Assembly: GCA_963573305.1 (NCBI GenBank) | Contig: OY754337.1 | Location: forward strand, 75,095,094-75,159,093 | Length of the DNA stretch: 64,000 nucleotides | Direction: 5' to 3' | Source: Pyrrhosoma nymphula | Taxonomy: Eukaryota; Arthropoda; Insecta; Odonata; Coenagrionidae | Shown: positions 31,401 to 44,491 of the stretch, one piece after another | Numbering within the stretch: the stretch's first letter is position 1 | Layout of the letters: every line of letters starts with the position of its first letter | Notes under the pieces: generated by a model | What the model saw: the letters and a program-made list of their open reading frames with translations, nothing else | Database searches by the model: none | Told to the model about the DNA's origin: nothing | Translations under genes and position numbers: made by a program

Positions 31401-34259
31401 CAACTTCTTTCTATGACTTGTCTTGATGACTTTTCCCCTAGCAACTCCTGCCACACGCTCTTGCTGCAGCGTCTACCGTGGTGGTACGTAGATGAGGATC
31501 ATCGGATGCTGCGAGCCTCGTCCATGCCTGGCATGCTTCTGTTCGGCGCGCGGACCGAAGGGGTGTGGGGGGGGCACTCAATGGAGGGAGGAGAAGGGGG
31601 GGAGGGGTCCCTGGCGTTCCTGAGGAGTTCTTTCACGCTTCCGAAATACCTCTCTCAGCCTCTCCCTTTCCCTCCTCACCCTCCCTCTTTCAGGGTGTGA
31701 GTGTGTGATCTTCGATGCAAGCTCCCCAAGGAGACTCGCGAACACTTATAGCAGGGAACGGCGGAACAGGGGTTTCAGGGGGGGGGGACGGGAAGGGGTG
31801 GAGTTTTGTGAGGGGAGGGAGCCTCGAGTACTTTCGGCCACGTTGCCAACTCGTTGCGCGGAGGAGAAGCGAAGCAAATCGTTCCTTCAAAGAGGTCTTC
31901 AAAATCGCTCCCCCGTCAAATGAGCCCGAAAGGCTTTCTACCTCTGAAGGCTGCACTAAACGACTTCGTTCGTCTGCATTGACTCGGAACGTAAACTCGG
32001 GGATGGGGCAATCAGGCGTACGACGAAAGTGCGATATTTCGTATAGAAAACTCCTATCGATTGTGCAAGATCACAATCGATTGTCGTCATGGTTTCCTTG
32101 TTGAAGCATAGAGGCGCCGCTGTAGCCTAATTCTCAAAGGGGCCTTTTTCTCTTTGCATTTGCAATTTCAAATTATTTAATAGATATCGTTTAAGTTTTT
32201 ATCACGTGTATTAATTTTATGCTCATTGCTAACATTTTTTCATGTAGTTTTATTAATTTGAAATAGTTTTATTTATTTGAAATAGTTTTATTAATTTTAT
32301 CATTGCGTCCAATCATGCGCAAGTTGGAGGATTGAAATCGGCTCGTGGTTTTTGTCAGTTGATGTTAGAACTTTTGTTGGTATATCATCATGGATAAATC
32401 GAATGTTGAGAATGTTTTTGTTTGTTTACTCTGATGAAACATAAATGGACGTGTGTATTCCGCTTTCATGGAATCAGGAGTGCTGAATTAGAATGACGCT
32501 AACAGTCATATCACCATTGGTGGTGTTCGAAATTCTTTGAGTACTTCGTACATGAATATACATGACTTTGTGAGTGAATCTTCGTCGATTTTGTGACTAA
32601 GAGCAAATTGTATACAATCCATGTCTGGCAAATCGGCAGTATTCTGTGTCCGGACGAATATTCCTGATGCTGGAATGGAGAACAAGTTTGTTTATAGCTG
32701 GCACCACGGCGAGGAAGACACTATAATTGCTACAAATGAAGTATTAATGTATATATTTTTCAGGATTCCTAGAAGTTTTGTATAAAATAAAGTCATATTA
32801 TAAAATGATATCTAGTGAAAGCGGAAATTTTATCATCCAGTTTTGACTATTTATCAAAACATAGCTGCTATTAACTTTAGATGGCGGGAATGTGTCAGCA
32901 GTGCGTTTCACGACAATGTTTACGATCCTAACAAAGCTGAATCAAAATACGCTGATATTTTTCGCAACCCACCGGAGAAGTCCATCTAAACCATTGGGTA
33001 GTGAGCCATAGAGAGCTATAAAGTTAATGTAAATAACAGATAAAACTTTTGAAGTTGTTATTAAATCATAGAGATCTTGGGAACCCTGGTAGTCCATCGC
33101 GGATACAAACTTTCTCCCCTGTTCGGAGACATTTTGTGGGGAATCAACCCTGCCAAAAAATAGCCTCCTGCGCAACTGCCATCATGTTTTTCTATCACTA
33201 TTCTGACTCTAACTAACAGAGACTCAGCTATTGTCAATCCTTGAAGAATAAGCCGTCATGTCCGCGAAGTTTTCAGCAGTAAACTCCAACTGCACCCCCC
33301 TCAGATAATGTAATTCGTAGCCACCGTGTTTACTGCATGTTTATGTACACACAGGATCTCTGATGTATTCTGTCTTCGAAGTCGTAGCTCGTCAGGTCAT
33401 CAAGCTCACCTCCATGGTTGTGCCAGAGTAATTTCACGCATGAGTGGAGGCAGTGTTCATTTTTTAATCCTGACGTGTTCATCTTCTTCCAGTTGGTGGC
33501 AGTGACGTGTGGTGCAAGCGGCCGTTCACCATGGTGGACGGAAGGAACTACTCCAAATAGGTGACCTCGAGTCGGAGCGGAGGTGCGTGAGACTGGCTGA
33601 GCTTCTTCGCTTCAGAAGAATAGATTGATAAACGAGGCCACCCTAGTTCCCGCAAAGGTAGGCGAGTGTGTAGACGGTTGCTAGTCCATGTTTCACCGCC
33701 AATCAATAACCTCTCAAGGGGCGGATGACGTCTTGGCTACTTCCCAATTCGTCCAAGGGCCTCCTCTGACCAAAAGGCAATCCGTCACCGACAACCGGTG
33801 GCGCAGTGGAGATCTTCATTCGGATACGCGTTAATCTTTCAACGGCTATCACCGAGTTGTCTTAGGGCCGTTTTGAACGAGAAATGCCCTTGCTCGGTCT
33901 GATGCTTCGATAGACGTGCAGCCCAAGTTGCGTAAATCGAAGCGTAAATTGCTTGAATGACTGTAGGGAAGCATGAATGACTTACTAATTAAATTATTGA
34001 TGTAAAATAGAACCTGGGTAATTGCCAAAAAAAGGGTCAGAAACGATGTCCCTTAGCTTCTAAAATGCTGGAAACATGATTTTTCATACTAAAATAATTT
34101 AACAGCTAATTAAAATTATTCATAGAACCGGATTTATCCTCTATTTATGTCCGCCTTTTCCGAGCTTAAAGTAGTATCTTAGTAGGTAATTTACGTTGCT
34201 TACGAACAGCTAACTCCGTCAAACAAAAGACTCGCGCATTGCGCTAGTCATTCCGCAGA
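31401..34259. other. GC-rich then AT-rich unassigned sequence
   Basis: 31400-32110 is GC-rich with overlapping frames on both strands (31353-31700, 31715-32104 plus, 31690-31956 minus), and 33480-33950 is again GC-rich. None of the frames shows a domain that I recognise. An exon of an unidentified gene cannot be excluded. Confidence 0.3.
31561..31609 (+). other. potential G-quadruplex tract
   Basis: Plus-strand G runs of 4, 8, 3, 7 and 4 lie within 50 bp (ending ggggggaggggtccc). Another long G run occurs near 31781-31789. These satisfy the usual four-tract requirement, although one loop is long. Confidence 0.5.
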
Positions 34260-34263
34260 TTAA

Positions 34264-36824
34264 CACTAGAAGCGCCGGAGCGGTCATTTTGATCGTTTTT
34301 GAATTTCTAATGGTTCCCATTTTCTTCACGATGGTTAAAAATTGTTGATATTTCGTGACTTTTAATGAATTTTTATTTTACGCCCATACGCCAAATACAT
34401 TTATTCTCGAATGCATAATTTATGAAATAATTGTTGATATACCTAAAAGCGCCAGAGCGGTCATTTTGGCCGGTATTATTAATTCTCAGCTTATTATTTT
34501 TATCCTTTCAATGAAGATTTTTTTCTGGTATTATGAGTAGCAGTCACGTTAACGGATTGAATTTGCAATTGATTTTATGCATGTTTCTATAAAATTTTCC
34601 ATTTTTTTTAATTATTATGCACATATATTACTGAATTATTGCATAGACTATCTCAGAATTATCTCGAGGAATACACATAAAACCACCAGGAAATAGGTCC
34701 ATAATTCTGTTTTTTTCTTAGAGATGTGAGATACGCTGTTTTCCAACACACTCTTCGTCCCTTTTTTTCATCCCTACACTGTCAGTCGAGCATTAACCGC
34801 GCATTGGGTAGGACCAAATCACCGATACTCTGAGACATTTCCCGGCGGCGCATCCATACTTCGAAAGAACTTGTGCAAATTTTGCAAGACATAACAGAAA
34901 ACGATTCTGATATTGTCGAACTCAACCCAGTGCATTCTGATCCCTTTGATGACATCAAAACACTACAACTGCGGCTCCAGCAGTAGGAACTCAGCTATAA
35001 GGTAGAGATGGACTCAATGAGTGGACTGTGGCCCCAAGTGGTGTAAACACGTTCGGTAGGCTTGCGAGTCAAAATATTTTAAAGGAGGATCTGGGACAAT
35101 CGCCACAAGCCAAAATAAGAGTGTCTAAAGAGAACGTATCTAGTTCATAGCGATTATTTATTGATGAACGTATGTTCCAGCAAAGTATGCACTGAAGCAG
35201 AAGCAGTGCGCTTTGGTGAGGGAGATTGGACCAAAACTGTTGAGGAAATTGAAGCTATATTTGCCCTAATATACGCACAAGGAGCTTATCGTTGTGGTTC
35301 GCTAGATTATGTTATGCTGTGGTCTAGTGAATGGGGGCCAGTGTTTTTCTCTAAGAAAATGTCACGAACAGATTTCGCTCACTTATGAAGTACTTACGTT
35401 TTGATTTTCGGAGTACAGGATCTCAGCGTCTCACTACATATAAATTTGCATTGATGTCCGAAATATGGAATATCTTCGTGGACAGCTACATAGCTAGCTA
35501 TAATCCAAGTGAATACCTCACGGTGTACGAGAAGCTTTTTTCCATAAAAGCTAGGTGTAGATTCACTCAGTACATGACAAATAAACCAGACAATTTTGGA
35601 ATAAAGTTTTGGCTATTAATAGATGTTATATCCAAATACTTCTGCAATGGGTTTCCGTATCTGGGGAAAGATGAGTTGCGCCCGCCGGACGAAAGTCTCC
35701 CCGAAAATTTTGTTTTACGTTTATTGCGTCCGCACCTGAATTCAGGACGAAATTTCAAGACAGATATTTTTTTCACGTCACTGACTTTGGCTAAAACATT
35801 AAAGTATGAAGGCATTAGTATTGTCCGCACAATAAATAGAATTAGACGTGAGGTCCCTGAAGTACTTCGGACGTCTAAGGTTAACTTTTAGGATACCACA
35901 GTCCTAAAACATGAATATATTACAATGACAGTTTACCAAGATAAAAAAACGTATTGGTTCCGTAAACGTAAACGTATACGAGTACCATGCAACCCAGCAT
36001 AGAATTAAATAGTACTGAAAAAAGATTACCAGAGTCAGTCAGTTTCCACAACTCCAATTATGGAGTATTATACTGGACCAAATAGCAAGGAAATGCACTA
36101 CGCGCGTTGGATCTCGCCGACGGCCTGTGAAAGTTTTATAAAATATCCTAGATTTAGCTGCCATTTTCGCATGGGTAATATAAAAAGAGGGCACTTCACA
36201 AAATATCAGCCACCATAAATTCATTTTGACGCTAGCTGAAGAACTACGTAGTGAGTACATTAAGTCACAGCCAGGGCCAGCACCTTCCATTTCAGGTACA
36301 ACAATTATAAAAAGACATCAGTTTCAGGAAAAAGCATGTTAAGCGAATAAAACTATGGTAAAATGTTCAAGATGGCAAAATATACTTGCGGAAAATGCAA
36401 AGCAAGAAGTGAAAAACTTATTGTTATGTGTCATGGACGGTAGAACTGATAGCAACATACATGGTTTAATGCTGTTAATTACAATATATCACCACTCCCT
36501 GATTGTAAATAACGTACTTATATTTACTCTGCAAAATATTTATACACTAAACTACCACCATCTATAATTGTATTTTGCACAATTGGTGATAAATCTGTGT
36601 ATCCCAAAGTTTGCGTTAAAGATGAAAAACTAAATTGTTAAAAAACGTAATTTAAAATCGTAAAATAATGTAAATTTGAGTTTTAAATAAAATAATATCA
36701 CTCAAAAATAGAATATATGCGTGAAACAACTGATACACTCCACTAAAACGAGAGGAAACACCTACCGGTCAAAATGACCGCTGCCGGCGCTTTCAGGAAT
36801 GGTGAAAACTCGGCGCTTCTAGTG
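34264..36824 (+). mobile_element. complete but inactive piggyBac element
   Basis: TTAA at 34260-34263 and 36825-36828 is the canonical piggyBac target duplication. The termini are exact 14-bp inverted repeats (cactagaagcgccg at 34264-34277, complement at 36811-36824). A second, subterminal inverted repeat (gcgcc, then agcggtcattttg and ccgg) occurs at 34449-34474 and in complement at 36763-36791, and a direct copy follows the left terminus (34273-34292). It encloses a decayed transposase. The intact ends could still be recognised by a related active transposase. Confidence 0.92.
34857..36440 (+). pseudogene. piggyBac transposase (DDE_Tnp_1_7), broken
   Basis: Reading in pieced frames: an acidic N-terminal tract (DITENDSDIVELNPVHSDPF near 34890), a stop at 34984, then FGEGDWTKTVEEIEAIFALI near 35210. 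A frameshift at about 35386 follows SRTDFAHL, and the next 168-codon frame (35385-35891) has the core domain: LTVYEKLFSIKARCRFTQYM, KPDNFGIKFW, GKDE and TDIFFTSLTLAKTL. In active relatives the string is 'vDE', with the first catalytic Asp; here it is VYE, so that residue is lost, while the second Asp (TDIFFTS) remains. The downstream part is full of stops, but a C-terminal Cys/His cluster is still legible at 36372-36440 (CGKCKARSEKLIVMCHG). Dead by at least three independent lesions. Confidence 0.85.
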
Positions 36825-37104
36825 TTAAATGCTCAAAAGATTTTTTTTCACCAGCAGCGCGTTTTGCGCATCGCAATCCTTCAGGCAGTTTATCATTTCA
36901 TATGTTACTATTCTGATGCTAATTCAAACTACGCAATGAAATCCCCCACGTTTAATGGTCATTATTGGGATTAGAACAAGACATTATCTCGCAGTATTTA
37001 CGCGAGGATGACAAAGTAGCCACTCTCCACTTGATATGAGACATGTTGACAATCACCTTCTCCTGCTATGCGTAGTTTCTTGCGGTAACTGTTAACATAT
37101 CGCT

Positions 37105-37285
37105 GGCCTCGGTGGCGGCGTGGTAACATCCTTCGCTTTCTAACCGTGGGTTCGAGTCCCGCCTGGGGAGGATTTATTCACTTCCCAGGGCATGGCTGTG
37201 TGTTCTCGTCCATTGTTGAATGTTAATACCCCGATGTAAAGGCCAATGAGCACTGTTTTCGGAGGTGAATAAATAAATAAATACC
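37105..37285 (+). mobile_element. tRNA-derived SINE, family B
   Basis: A-box-like tggcggcgtggtaac (about 37116) and the B box GGTTCGAGTCC (37149-37159) with a CGGG-type stem are followed by a body of about 110 bp (cttcccagggcatggctgtg, cattgttgaatgttaatacc) and an (aaat)n tail at 37268-37285. It has a different body from family A. No clear target duplication. Confidence 0.65.
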
Positions 37286-39429
37286 CGCGGTGATATGAGT
37301 CTAAAATGTTATAATATTCCGCAGGAAAGCAACATTGGTATCGAAATCTAAAAATCTTTCCAATATGGTCCTATGCAATGACTGTGTTGGAGTAATTATG
37401 ATACATAAGTTTTCATTCACCGAACTAATTTTACTATGGAAAATATATAAAATAGTTTGTATTAATATGCTATAATGCAGATAGTTTTTTAGACAATTAA
37501 TTAATCCGTGTTAAGTTAAAAACATTTTTGTGAGAAATCATTGGTTCCGATGTTCCTCACAAAATTGTCACCACATCTTATATTCCAATGATGTTACAGA
37601 TCACATGTATACCAGTTCTTTCCTTCGTTGTTGTTTTGTGCGGTGCATAAATCGCTCTTAGTTAAGTTTTAATGCGCTGCGTAGATGCGATTTTATCACC
37701 ATAATGTGTTTCAGATGAGCCCATCTTTTTTTCCAAGTATGAATGCGTATAGATAAAATAAGGCGGCGTTTCAAGAAATTCAAGAAATAGTCATAATTCT
37801 AAGCATTTCACGACATACTTATAAATAGGCGAGAAAACGTTTCCTAAACGCAAATTCAATGACTCAATAACTTCACGCCCCTTGACCAGCATTGAACCAT
37901 CTCTAAAACTACACATTGCGTCATCCACAGCCTTCTTGAGTCGTGCTGCCTTTCGATTCTTTCATTAGTGAAAGAAGCTTTTATTTGATTTTGAATCGTG
38001 AAATTTGGGGTTCATTGATTAAGGGAATTTTTTATTATTTAGAAGAATGCTGCTCTACAATCTAAGGCGACATGTTCTGCTCTTTTACCTGTAGCCACGT
38101 CTATATTCAGTGTTTTCGCAGCAAAAAATGAACTTACATTTTCATTATAAAATTTCAGTTTTTATGCTCAATTGTAAGCATATAAAATATGCAATGTTCC
38201 ATGATGGTAGGGGTAAATATTAATTTACAGCATTAAAAATATTTTCAAATAATTTCCTCAAAAATCATAGGATTCCTGAAACCTGAGGATATTTAAAAAA
38301 AAAATGCTATTTCAAAGAGATACGTCTATTTTTCGTCTATTTAAAGTGAAAATGAGGTGTTTCTCCACGAAAGACACTATGTCTCAACGCTTTTCTGGAT
38401 ACCGGCAAAAGGAGAGCGCCTAAATTGAGAAATAAAATTAAACGTCTTGGCAGTCACTCAGCCTCCCAGTCAAATTTCTGTAACTGCACGGCAAATGATT
38501 AATTACCAGATACGGGCTTGAGATGGCGAAATGCCATACTTCACCTTTCAGCTCAAGCAACTCCAAGGCTTTCACATTGACGCTGTTGTTACAATTGCTG
38601 CGGAGGTGGGTATCGTAGTTTATCCTTGCTATTCATGTTTACAACGCAATATTTGTCATCGCAGCCCTCCTGTTAACCCTTTCCACCTCTCATCTTCTGA
38701 CACTTTAATTCTTGTTGTTAATTTTTCCTCGCTTAAACCAACTAGTATAAATATGCAACTCCCTTTGATGTTGTAACTTATTTAGAATATACAGTTTGTG
38801 AACTGCATATTACTTATCCTGGTATAATCATGAAATCAACGTAGTCTGTTCTCAGAAAAGATCTTAGAATTAAAATTGCCATAATAACATCGCAAAAGCA
38901 AAAATAAATTATGTAAATATTGGGATTTTTATTTTCCAACTTTAAGGTGGCGGAATGAAAATATTTTTCAGATATTCATTCCATTTTAATTCCATAGTAT
39001 TTGTTGCGATTTCTTGGAAGAGTGTGAAATTACAATGTGCAAAAATTGCTAGCCAGCGGTGTTTAACCATTTGGAGTTCTTTCGTCTTAAACTCATTAAA
39101 ACGTGTATTTGTAAATTTGTATAATCACATTTTAATTACCTTGAATCCTGCATTTGAATATTGAATATAATATTTAAACGATCCTCTCGCATGAATACCT
39201 GCATATAATTACTTAAAACTTCATTATTCTCATATTTACATGCCGTCAACATTTCCAAATCGTAAGTTATTCTAAAGAAAGTTTGCATAATTTAGGACTC
39301 TAATCACCGAAATTCCTTAATAACTAAATCGAAAGACTTAATGCCACAAATTATTGTCATAAATACTTTCATTATAATAACACTTATAATGGCATGTTAT
39401 TGTCGTCCCTTAGCGTAATATATCCTTTT
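37286..39429. other. AT-rich, no recognised gene or repeat
   Basis: Frames are at most 81 codons (38531-38776 plus), not recognised. Confidence 0.35.
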
Positions 39430-39518
39430 CGAAGGGTCCTCTGTTTCTACTGCGGGTGTCTGCTGCGTCGTTGTTTCTCAAGGTCGAGTTTCGTCGACAT
39501 CCCATGCAGCATCATCAG
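39430..39518 (-). ncRNA. hammerhead-like motif i with Penelope-type downstream block
   Basis: Minus strand: CTGATGA (39512-39518) and GAAAC (39488-39492) enclose a weakly pairing 19-base segment; then TCGACCTTGAGAAAC and aacgacgcagcagacacccg follow. The downstream block matches that after motif h. Core bases are kept, but stem II has a mismatch (GC/AC) and stem III lacks the expected closing U, so activity is unlikely. Confidence 0.5.
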
Positions 39519-40252
39519 GGATAATAATGCTGCCATTAACAATGCATTCATTTTGCATCCAATATTGTTCTTGATGATTCAGCCTGCAATTGTGGTGAAA
39601 GCTTGACCTTAAGAAAGAAACACCTAACATTGATCGGAAGCCCTTCCTAAGGAAAATCAGTCACATCGCTGCGAAAATCCTCGTTCCAGAGCATAGTGTT
39701 TATCCAGAATGACCATTTAAGTATTATAAACTAATTTATTTGCACATGCGGATGTATCATTAAAACGCCGTATATCGGTAAAGTTAAGTTATGTCGAAAC
39801 AATGAGTAAATAATATACTCCTTACTCAAGTGCTTGAGATAAATGCTTTGGATGTCATTGATATATAATGCGTTCGTGATGTAATAGATACGAATTGAGG
39901 TTTGTTTTTTTTGTTGTAAACGTAGACGCCTCATGGATAGCATTGTAAGTTAAGTTGGAAGGCATCTAAGTTATGGGTTTTATTCTGCATTCTTCAATTT
40001 TGTTTACATTTGCAGCTTCCCCGGATTCCCTCGCCTGTGGGTCCTTCTTTTTAGTCTCTCCTCTCCGTAGACATTCCGTCCCCATTGGTCCACCCGCCGG
40101 ACGCCCTTCATCTCCCCATTCTATTATTGCCCTCAGCTGAGACTTTGCGCGCCACTTGAGAAAATATTTCCGCCGCCAACCTTCCCACGACCACCGCTGT
40201 CCCCCTCGAGGCCACGAGAGCCTCTTCCTCCCCACACCTGCTTCGTGGACCA
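39519..40252. other. unassigned flank of the second hAT-like element
   Basis: AT-rich until about 39960, then GC-rich (39990-40250) with a 95-codon minus-strand frame (39966-40253) that is not recognised. Confidence 0.3.
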
Positions 40253-40260
40253 CTTCTTAT

Positions 40261-42849
40261 TAGGCATTGGGCGGTACTGAAAAAAAGTACCGTTATTTTT
40301 TTATGAGTATTAAAAATCGATAATACTACTCGCCCGGTAGTACCGACGAAAAAACACCGGCATACCGGTATTTATGTGATTGATTAAATATTTTAATTAA
40401 TTATAAATTAACATACGTTTCGATAATTTTTCGGTATTTCGGCAAATTAGAATAGCAATCCAAAAAGATTTCCATTTTAAAGCGCTATTGGGAGATGGGA
40501 ATAGTTTTTCTCGCCGATAACACTCGTAAAAACAAACTCTTTCCAAGCTCGGGTGAGACAAATGAGGAAATTGAACGAAACACAAGTATTATCAATCAAT
40601 AACTGAACTATCAATATATTTCACACATAAAACCAACCAAGTTACAAGCAAATTACCCACAGGTCGAGGCCAGGCGACCGTTATGAGAGTTTCCACTCAG
40701 AAAATGATTAAAGTACACACGCACGAGAGGTTGAGCTTCTCTCTTAAGTACAAAAATGACTGAAAATCAGCAGGTTCACACTACGGTGTTGCTCGGTCGC
40801 CGTCTCGACTCCAGAAGAGGGGGTGCTCAGGGATGAGTCAGGTGAGGAGGGGGTCTGTTGGCAAGGACGAGGTGGAATGGGTAAGCTTAGGATATAGGCG
40901 ATTGGTAGCCTTGGAGGGGAAAAAATAATGGGATGGGTGATAGATAGGGTGGCAGTTTTCAATTGGAGCGCCAGGAACTGTTTTCTGGCTTCGGCCGCAG
41001 AAAACAGGATCACAGCCTTTGTGCCTTGGTCAGAATGACCACATTTTTTTAAATCCTTCCTCACTTCAGGGGCTATATAAACGATGCAGGACCTGGTGAG
41101 GTAAAGGCGCGGCGAAAGGCGTGGCGGAAGGCGTGGCAGAAGTTGCTGGCAGAAGTCGCTGCATTTTGGAGTCGTAGGCATTTTGGCCATCGCTGGCGCA
41201 CATGTCGTTAGCGCGCATGACGCACGCAGAAAAGCGGTTGTTTTCAGTAACCTATAAAATTGGTGGTAACGTGGTTGTAAGTTGAAGCAATTACAGTTGG
41301 TCACCCTAATTATCTATTGGTCACTGTCCGAGCACTAGTACCAGCACGACTGGTCGACTCGTCCACGGTGACAATGGCTATGCGGCTGGTAACGGGAACC
41401 ATCTTTTCAAAGTTGGTGCGACAGGCAGCCAGTTGCCGGAACACACAACCAAGTCTATGTGGCAATATAGGTTTCAAATTAATAAATGCCAAATAACTGT
41501 CATCGTGATTTAATGGTATTTCCTCAGACTATCACGGAATTGACATTTAAAAATTAGTTCTCGAAGTTGAATTAATCCTCGGAAGTGGGCATATATATAA
41601 GACTTTCTTGACGTTGGTTAATTAAAATATCGGGTGCGAGAAGGTGCGCGTTTATAGTCGTAGGAAAGATGATCATACGTGTTAGAGACTATTTCGTTAG
41701 GTAGTATAGGATAATGTGTTATAATAATGTATGCCACAGTGTAATTATTACATTCATGGTAACTGAAATATATTTATTTATTTTGAGAGGGCAAGGGAGT
41801 TTTTTAAGAAGGGCAATAAACAGAGAATTTCAAGAGAGTCACAACAGAGACTATGTTGGATTCATGTTTCAATTTTCAACACAACTTCAAGAGAGATTCA
41901 ATGCAGCCATTTTAAGATGGTTTCAACAAAGATTTTTCCACAAGAGCTTGGTAGCGAGACCATTTTACTAAATAACTCAGACAATGAGAGATGTCTATCA
42001 TAACTATGGTTCTGGTTAAGGCATAAACCGCCATTTGGTTCTGGTTACCAGCACGACGCGGTTAGGGCAACCCACGCAAGGTAACCAAGTCAGATGGTAA
42101 TCGTTACTATCTTCTTGGTTAAACAAAAATTAACCTTCTGACTTGGTAGTGGTTACCAGCTTGTGAGTTCATGAAACCACCTACTTCTCTGAGTGCGGGG
42201 CGCGCCTCGGGCAAGTCCTTCGACTAAGTCCGGAGGGTAAACAGTCCGCAGAGGGGAAAATGTCCAAAGAGGGGAATTGGCAAAAAAAATGGGTGGGGGT
42301 GTATAAAAATACCACAATTTCCATACATTTCCATCCATCGGCATTTTTAATGAACAATCATGGGGAATATACATCGGATATTCAGTAAATACATTTTATT
42401 TGACGCTGTATGATTGCGCTCTACGCTTTTTGTTGGAATAACTTTAAATCACATGAAGAACGATCGATATTGTTTTAATGTTGTGGTCAGGTAAAATTCT
42501 CTCTTATAGTGATCAATCCTTGCGGTCGCACTAACGTTTAAGTTAGGGGAATAAATATTTTTATCTATACCTAAGGTTCAAAATCATCGATTGTGTGATG
42601 CTCGGCATTGTATCAATAATGATAACAAACATATCTCATAAAACGAGAACATTTTAAAATTAGTCTAGTTAGTAAATTTTCGTAGTTAGTTCTGTTAGTT
42701 GACGCAAGATGGCAGCTACTTCTAAATACCAGTATTTTTAGTACCGATACTGTCGGTTGTACCATTTTGAATACGGTCGGTACTACCGGATTAAACAAAA
42801 ATAGTACCGGTAGGTACTACCGAATACTGGTATTTTTTGCCCATCCATA
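40261..42849. mobile_element. 2.6-kb hAT-like element
   Basis: The 8-bp duplication cttcttat lies at 40253-40260 and 42850-42857. The left end begins taggcattgggcggtact; the right end, in reverse complement, begins tatggatgggcaaaaaatac. The TA-GG-AT-GGGC terminus and 8-bp duplication fit hAT. Both ends are packed with the words gtaccg, taccggta and ggtactacc (40273-40375 and 42722-42833), a likely array of transposase sites. The interior has one frame of 186 codons (40744-41304, minus), rich in Pro, Thr and Ser, with no hAT motif, so the element is probably non-autonomous. Confidence 0.72.
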
Positions 42850-42857
42850 CTTCTTAT

Positions 42858-44491
42858 GGATATACAGATCTAACATATAAAAATGAATATTTGTTTGTAT
42901 GTTCGTCTTCTATGCGTACCAATACCATTCAACAAATTACGATGAAATTTTGGTGAGTTGTGCGCGCACCCGCGAAGGCTTTTGAATTATTAAATCCATT
43001 GCAAAATAGGTGTAGCGCGAGTCGTTTCAACTAAAGAGTGTCGGAACGCGAACTTCTCAAACAAGCGAGGAGCAATAAGATTTGTTTGCTATTTTAAATT
43101 GCTTACACTCATCATATAGATTATAAATGCTTATCATTAGATAACTTAAAGAAAAAGGTTTTGAATTCTTGCATTCGATTTTCGTATACGCATCGCTTTT
43201 TCCCAATATTGGATTTTTAATCTCGAAAATCTTAAATTTCTGCACTACTTCAACAATAGAATATTTTATTTACTTGGAAACCGCATCATAGGCATGGAAT
43301 GGAAACTCATGCTATCATTTGTGCGTTACTAATTCCTGTGTAGCTACGTGGAATTCATTGGACTAGGTCTCAATTTCGGTTAGGGACCGATTTTGAACCC
43401 AGAAAAGATTTTTGGGCCAAACCATGAAAAGTATGGAAATCAATGGGGACTTCAGGATAGAGTATGTATTTTATTTTGCGAATTTAGAATGTGATGTAAT
43501 CCACTGAAAACAATGAGGCTTGAAAGTAAATTATGGACCAATGCGACCCAAATATTGTAAATCCCAAAGCACTTGAATACTTGTTTTCAAATTTAATGTA
43601 ATACACAAAACATTTTCGTCTTTCATTTATTTTGTACAGTAAATGTGTCTACTTTGTATATGTGTGTCTGCTTGGAAAGAAGACGTTACATTGCAACGCA
43701 TGCCAGGCACAGCTAGTATATAATATAAATGTATTGCTCCAGGAAAGTTGTCCTATGGAACATGCATTCCATACATACTTTCTGTAGACTCTGTAGTGTT
43801 ACAATGAAGAACAAACTTTACCGAACGAATACAATGAAGAAAGAGTAGCAAAAATAAGCAATTAAATAAATACAAAAGAATACTATGCAAATTACATTAT
43901 TCCAGATAAAATAAAAAGAATATTTAGCTGGAATTCTCATTTAAACATGCACAAAATCCAACATAAAAATAATATCTATCATATATTTTTGAAAAATTTC
44001 ACAAGTATAACCCGAAAAATGAAGAAGTTCATCGAACACCACCGCGAAAATCTTCGTTCTTAAATATTAATAGCATTATCATTGACAGGAATACATACAG
44101 ATAATGAACAAGGTAATGCATATATAAGCTATTTATATTGAGCTACATTAATATTTTTTATATAGAAATAATAACATTTTACATTTAAATTGGTGTGTAT
44201 TGATAAAGTTGACTACGCTATCAGGACTACTGTTCCATATTCTAAGGACAGAATTTACAGTGATATAAGTTTGTCCTACACTTCGCAATGCTCGGTGGAG
44301 TGGATAGGGGGTAATCTCACGAAAGATTAACGTCACGCGACAACCGACTCCCTGACGGTAATCCGACTGTTGAGTGTTGTTACGTTTATTAACACTACAT
44401 GTACCGGTCATTTTTCTAAAGGTAAATTTAGGATTTTTAATCGAAATAATTAATATTCCAATTTTTCGGCGTGGGTTTCCTCGGGGCTTAA
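42858..44491. other. repeat-like AT-rich region, class uncertain
   Basis: It starts acatataaaaatgaatattt, then gtttgtatgttcg and ends near 43695-43725 with gcatgccaggcacagctagt, then atataa. These resemble widely shared terminal words of arthropod mobile DNA (compare ctagctcaattacccggcg at 60108), but I cannot assign a class. No coding frame above 62 codons except 44148-44579, discussed under rejected items. Confidence 0.3.

Noticed and set aside
40744..41304. 186-codon minus-strand frame inside the 2.6-kb hAT-like element
   Set aside because: I could find no hAT dimerisation or catalytic motif and the composition is low in conserved features. It may be chance; not enough to call a gene.
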